Source of the DNA: Rickettsiales bacterium
GTDB taxonomy: Bacteria > Pseudomonadota > Alphaproteobacteria > Rickettsiales > UBA3002
Direction of reading: 5' to 3'
Length of the DNA stretch: 9,707 nt
Assembly (NCBI GenBank): GCA_002725445.1
Contig: PBPD01000071.1
Coordinates: 1 to 9,707, forward strand
Below are positions 7,030 to 9,707 of this stretch, piece after piece. The position numbers were made by a program, and so were the translations under genes. The notes below the pieces were generated by a model. That model had not been told where the DNA came from. It worked only from the letters and a program-made list of their open reading frames with translations, and ran no database searches. Numbering within the stretch: the first letter of the stretch is position 1; every line of letters starts with the position of its first letter.

Positions 7030-7199
7030 AACGTTCTTTTCCTAGCGTTATGCGTATGTAACACACACATAACCCTTCGCCTACTATCAATACGCACCAC
7101 GTGCCATTTTCCTTCTCTGTACGAAATTGGCCAAGCCATGATTGATTTTTAGCTCCAACTCCTTTACACCACGCGCTTAATCATCAACATCATATATAG
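7030..7199. promoter_or_regulatory. Divergent intergenic region between the efflux operon and hisZ
   Basis: This 170-bp region must carry the promoters of both the leftward efflux operon and the rightward hisZ-purA pair. It contains the palindrome at 7047-7073. On the plus strand TTGATT (7142-7147) with a 17-bp spacer to TACACC (7165-7170) is a weak possible hisZ promoter. On the minus strand TTGATA (7090-7085) could be a -35 element whose downstream part would run into the palindrome, but I find no good -10. No further gene fits here. Confidence 0.6.
7047..7073. promoter_or_regulatory. Candidate operator: 27-bp near-perfect palindrome
   Basis: The arms GTTATG and CATAAC frame inner matches GT.TGT and ACA.AC around a central A, so 11 of 13 base pairs are symmetric. 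The symmetry continues weakly outward (AG at 7044-7045 with CT at 7075-7076). It lies 17 bp upstream of the membrane fusion protein ATG, just before its ribosome site. Palindromes of this size and place upstream of adaptor-pump operons are usually bound by TetR/AcrR- or MarR-type repressors; no regulator gene is in the window, so the binding protein is unknown. Confidence 0.6.
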
Positions 7200-8132
7200 A
7201 TGCACGACAAACCGTTACTACCATCCGGCCTGCATGACCGCCTGCCCCCCGAGGCAGCGCGCTGCTTTTCGCTCACCCATACGCTGGTAAACAGCTTTAT
7301 GGATAGTGGCTATCAGCTGGTGATGCCGCCACTCATGGAGTTTGAGGAATCGCTGCTGACAGGCAAGGACGACTCGGTTGCCAATCGCTCTTTCCGCGTG
7401 ATGGATCCTGATAGCCAGCGCATGCTGGCGCTGCGTGCGGATATGACAGGTCAGGTAGCCCGCATTGCCAGCGGTGCACTCGCTGACGAGCCTCGCCCGC
7501 TCAAACTATGCTATAGCGGCAATACGGTACGTGTCGCGCCCGAAGGGCTGCATAAGCGCCGTCAATATACACAAGCAGGCATCGAGCTGTTTGGCGCCAA
7601 AGATGTGCAGGACGATGCCACCATCATCGCCGATGCCGCCGCGACCTTGCAGAAAGCAGGCATGAAACAGCTATCGGTCGATATCAACCTGCCTTGCATG
7701 GTCGAGCATTTGCTACACTCACTGCCCGAGGATGTGCGCGAGCATGTTACCCAAGCTGTCCGCGCCAAGGATGTGGCCGCGGTGAACAACGCAGGCGCCA
7801 CGGTCATTGCAGGCATTCTGGCCAGTGCCGGCCCGGCCGATAAAGCCCTCGCCGCGCTGAGAGAGCTGGCGATCGACAAAGACGACCTGCCGCAGATTGA
7901 TTATCTGGCAGCGCTGGTGGACGAGCTGGCCAAGCGTGCACCGAACGTGCCAGTGAGCATCGATGTGCTGGAAATTCGCGGTTTCAGCTATTACAGCGGC
8001 ATAAGCTTCTCGCTGTTTTCTACCGAACATGGCGTAGAGCTGGGGCGCGGCGGACGTTACACCACGGCGCTCGGCGAAGAAGCCACCGGATTCACCTTAT
8101 ATATTGACGATGTTGTCAAATTAGTAGCGTAA
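7200..8132 (+). CDS. hisZ: HisZ, ATP phosphoribosyltransferase regulatory subunit
   Basis: This is a 310-residue class II aminoacyl-tRNA-synthetase-like protein. HisZ is a histidyl-tRNA synthetase paralogue that lacks aminoacylation and anticodon functions; with the short form of HisG it makes the first enzyme of histidine biosynthesis and conveys histidine feedback. The alphaproteobacterial pattern is clear: LLPSGLHDRLPPEAA (6-20), MPPLMEFEESLLTG (42-55), MDPDSQRMLALRADMTGQVA (68-87), KLCYSGNTVRVAPEG (102-116), RGFSYYSGISFSLF (260-273) and LGRGGRYTTALG (281-292). It ends soon after motif 3, without an anticodon-binding domain. The ATG directly follows an in-frame TAG, so no earlier start is possible, yet there is no Shine-Dalgarno. 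purA follows 34 bp downstream, probably in the same transcript. By inference the genome should hold a short-form hisG elsewhere. Confidence 0.93.
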   Translation: MHDKPLLPSGLHDRLPPEAARCFSLTHTLVNSFMDSGYQLVMPPLMEFEESLLTGKDDSVANRSFRVMDPDSQRMLALRADMTGQVARIASGALADEPRPLKLCYSGNTVRVAPEGLHKRRQYTQAGIELFGAKDVQDDATIIADAAATLQKAGMKQLSVDINLPCMVEHLLHSLPEDVREHVTQAVRAKDVAAVNNAGATVIAGILASAGPADKALAALRELAIDKDDLPQIDYLAALVDELAKRAPNVPVSIDVLEIRGFSYYSGISFSLFSTEHGVELGRGGRYTTALGEEATGFTLYIDDVVKLVA

Positions 8133-8166
8133 TAACCACTAACCACAAAGATATAGAGATAGACGA

Positions 8167-9462
8167 ATGACGAATGTAGCAGTAATTGGCTCGCAATGGG
8201 GCGACGAAGGTAAAGGTAAAGTAGTAGACTGGCTGAGCGAACGCGCCGATGTGATTGTGCGCTTTCAGGGCGGACATAATGCCGGCCACACGCTGGTTAT
8301 CAACGGCGTTACCTACAAGCTGAGCCTGCTGCCAAGCGGCGTGGTGCGCCCTGGCAAGCTGAGTGTGATCGGCAACGGCGTAGTGGTTGACCCGTGGGCG
8401 CTGCTGGAAGAGATTCGTCGCGTCAGCGAGCAAGGGGTCAATATCAGCCCTGATACGCTGCGCATCGCCGAGAATGCCACCCTCATTCTGCCAATTCACC
8501 CTAAGCTGGACGCAGCGGCCGAGGCCTTGCGCGGCGCCGAAAAAATTGGCACCACTGGCCGCGGCATTGGCCCTGCCTACGAAGACAAGGCCGCACGCCG
8601 TGCAATCCGCGTGTGCGATCTGGCCGACGAGACCTTACTGCGCGATAAGGTGAAAAACATGCTTACCCACCATAACGCCCTGCTGGCCGCCTCTGACATG
8701 GAGCCAATGAGCGAAGATGAGCTGGTGAAGCCATTGCTGGAAATCGCACCGAAGATTCTGCCTTTTGCTGCGCCTGTCTGGATGCTGCTGCAGCAGAAAC
8801 GTCAGGAAGGCAAACGCATTTTGTATGAAGGCGCGCAAGGCGTCATGCTGGATGTGGATTATGGCACCTACCCTTACGTTACCTCGTCGAACACGCTGGC
8901 GGGTTCGGCCTCGACCGGTAGCGGTAGCGGCATGAACACCATCGGCTATGTACTGGGCATTACCAAAGCCTACACCACGCGCGTGGGCTCTGGCCCATTC
9001 CCAACCGAGCAGGACAACGAAGTAGGCCAGGAGCTGGGCGAACGCGGGCGCGAATTCGGCACCGTGACCGGACGCAAACGCCGTTGCGGCTGGTTCGATG
9101 CCGTGCTGGTGCGTCAGGCCGTGAAACTGGCTGGCATCAGCGGCATTGCCCTGACCAAGCTGGATGTGATGGATAGTTTCAGCGAAATCAAAATTTGTAC
9201 GGGCTATGAGTATGACGGCAAAATCTATGACTATCTGCCCGCCGATCAGACCATTCAGGCCAATGTGATACCGCAATATGAAACCCTGCATGGCTGGGAA
9301 CGCAGCACCGAAGGCGCACGCAGCTATTCGGAACTGCCAGCACGTGCCATCAAATATATTCGCCGCATTGAAGAGCTGATCGAGTGCCCGGTGGCCATGC
9401 TGTCCACCAGCCCGAACCGTGATGACACCATCATGATGAAAGACCCGTTCAGCGACGAGTAG
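8167..9462 (+). CDS. purA: Adenylosuccinate synthetase
   Basis: PurA joins IMP and aspartate using GTP to give adenylosuccinate, the first committed step from IMP to AMP, in the cytoplasm. At 431 residues it has the usual bacterial length. The motifs are complete: SQWGDEGKGKVVDWL (9-23) with the GTP loop and catalytic Asp13; GGHNAGHT (35-42) with catalytic His41; KIGTTGRGIGPAYEDK (126-141); EGAQGVMLDVDYGTYPYVTS (221-240); TKAYTTRVGSGPFPTE (266-281); GRKRRCGWFD (302-311); TKLDVMD (330-336); and STSPNRDDTIMMKDPF (413-428), the alphaproteobacterial-style end. No residue needed for catalysis appears lost. The ribosome site is weak (GAGAT about 11 nt upstream), and the 34-bp gap after hisZ shows no terminator, so the two are likely co-transcribed. 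Confidence 0.98.
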   Translation: MTNVAVIGSQWGDEGKGKVVDWLSERADVIVRFQGGHNAGHTLVINGVTYKLSLLPSGVVRPGKLSVIGNGVVVDPWALLEEIRRVSEQGVNISPDTLRIAENATLILPIHPKLDAAAEALRGAEKIGTTGRGIGPAYEDKAARRAIRVCDLADETLLRDKVKNMLTHHNALLAASDMEPMSEDELVKPLLEIAPKILPFAAPVWMLLQQKRQEGKRILYEGAQGVMLDVDYGTYPYVTSSNTLAGSASTGSGSGMNTIGYVLGITKAYTTRVGSGPFPTEQDNEVGQELGERGREFGTVTGRKRRCGWFDAVLVRQAVKLAGISGIALTKLDVMDSFSEIKICTGYEYDGKIYDYLPADQTIQANVIPQYETLHGWERSTEGARSYSELPARAIKYIRRIEELIECPVAMLSTSPNRDDTIMMKDPFSDE

Positions 9463-9471
9463 CCTATACAC

Positions 9472-9511
9472 GCCGCACAGCGGTTAGTTGCGGCACTAAG
9501 TCGTGTGCGGC
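9472..9511 (+). repeat. Inverted repeat with alternative pairing after purA
   Basis: Perfect 8-bp arms at 9472-9479 and 9504-9511 with a 24-nt loop. An internal competitor arm at 9489-9494 could form a tighter 6-bp stem with an 11-nt loop. It sits 9 bp after the purA stop, so it may stabilise or end the purA transcript, although no U tract is present. Confidence 0.45.
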
Positions 9512-9573
9512 CTTCTGTGGCCAACAATTACCGTTCTATTTCAAGCGCAAAGTAAAGCTTTGGCTCTTTTGCT

Positions 9574-9601
9574 TTGGATTTTCTGGCTTTTTTGCTATAG
9601 T
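9574..9601 (+). promoter_or_regulatory. Sigma70-type promoter of the right-edge gene
   Basis: TTGGAT (9574-9579), a 16-bp T-rich spacer and TATAGT (9596-9601) match the housekeeping consensus well. Transcription would start near 9608, leaving a 5' leader of about 40 nt before the ATG at 9648. Confidence 0.5.
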
Positions 9602-9647
9602 TCAAGTATAGACAAGAAAAACAACACACTAGAAGAACGCACAGAAT

Positions 9648-9707
9648 ATGGCCACGGAAGCGACAGCACAGGCAAGCCATCCCGGCGATGATGCCCCCGC
9701 TATGATC
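9648..9707 (+). CDS. Start of an unidentified gene, cut by the right edge
   Basis: An ATG at 9648 opens a frame of 20 codons to the window end, MATEATAQASHPGDDAPAMI, which is Ala-rich and hydrophilic. A promoter lies about 50 bp upstream, and AGAAGAA at about 9631-9637 is a weak, rather distant ribosome site. A later in-frame ATG (9702) is another possible start. In several alphaproteobacteria the heat-shock sigma factor gene rpoH lies near purA, and a short variable N-terminus like this would not contradict RpoH. No diagnostic residues are visible, so that identity is only a guess from context. Confidence 0.5.
   Translation, partial: MATEATAQASHPGDDAPAMI

Larger units (their letters stand above)
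9463..9647 (+). promoter_or_regulatory. Intergenic region after purA: stem-loops, then promoter
   Basis: The left half carries three related arms. GCCGCACA (9472-9479) can pair over 8 bp with TGTGCGGC (9504-9511), or over 6 bp with TGCGGC (9489-9494). A small GGCC/GGCC hairpin (9509-9522) overlaps the third arm. No T-run follows, so a standard intrinsic terminator is not shown. The right half is T-rich and holds the promoter described separately. No small open frame with a credible ribosome site is seen. Confidence 0.5.

Noticed and set aside
7192..7197. TATATA as a -10 box for hisZ
   Set aside because: It lies 2 bp before the ATG, which would place the transcription start inside the gene; no -35 element is at a suitable distance.
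8635..9471. Minus-strand open frame (278 codons) opposite purA
   Set aside because: purA is certain over this span; the antisense frame has shadow-like composition and no credible ribosome site.

Overview
The window looks like a chromosomal segment of an alphaproteobacterium. The evidence is a hisZ-purA pair, PurA and HisZ sequences of the alphaproteobacterial kind, an RND pump with the VDS and NNN signatures frequent in alphaproteobacterial members, and Tad-type pilus proteins. Coding DNA is moderately GC-rich by eye. No mobile element, CRISPR array, tRNA or rRNA was recognised.

Layout. Positions 1-1827 (minus strand) hold three tightly packed Tad/Flp pilus-associated genes: a TadE-like pseudopilin, a second TadE-like protein overlapping it, and the first 200 codons of a TadG-like protein with a von Willebrand A (vWA) domain that runs off the left edge. 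A 110-bp, 82% A+T spacer (1828-1937) precedes them and probably carries their promoter. Next, still on the minus strand, is a 106-codon gene of unknown function (1938-2258). It is followed by a compact efflux operon, read right to left as membrane fusion protein (7029-5791), RND transporter (5787-2623) and SemiSWEET-type PQ-loop protein (2602-2321).

Positions 7030-7199 form a divergent regulatory region with a 27-bp near-perfect palindrome just upstream of the efflux operon, a strong operator candidate. To the right, on the plus strand, are hisZ (7200-8132) and purA (8167-9462), linking histidine biosynthesis control with AMP synthesis. A 185-bp gap with competing stem-loops and a good sigma70-like promoter leads to the first 20 codons of another gene at the right edge.

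How they work together. The membrane fusion protein and RND pump would form an inner-membrane/periplasmic efflux unit that needs an outer-membrane channel encoded elsewhere. The SemiSWEET gene is 20 bp behind the pump and probably co-transcribed with it, which is unusual. HisZ and PurA are housekeeping proteins. The Tad genes are the minor-pilin end of a pilus locus whose motor and secretin genes are not visible here. I do not see a clear new multi-gene system. The best leads are the palindromic operator, the SemiSWEET-efflux association, the unknown 106-residue protein and the vWA-bearing TadG.
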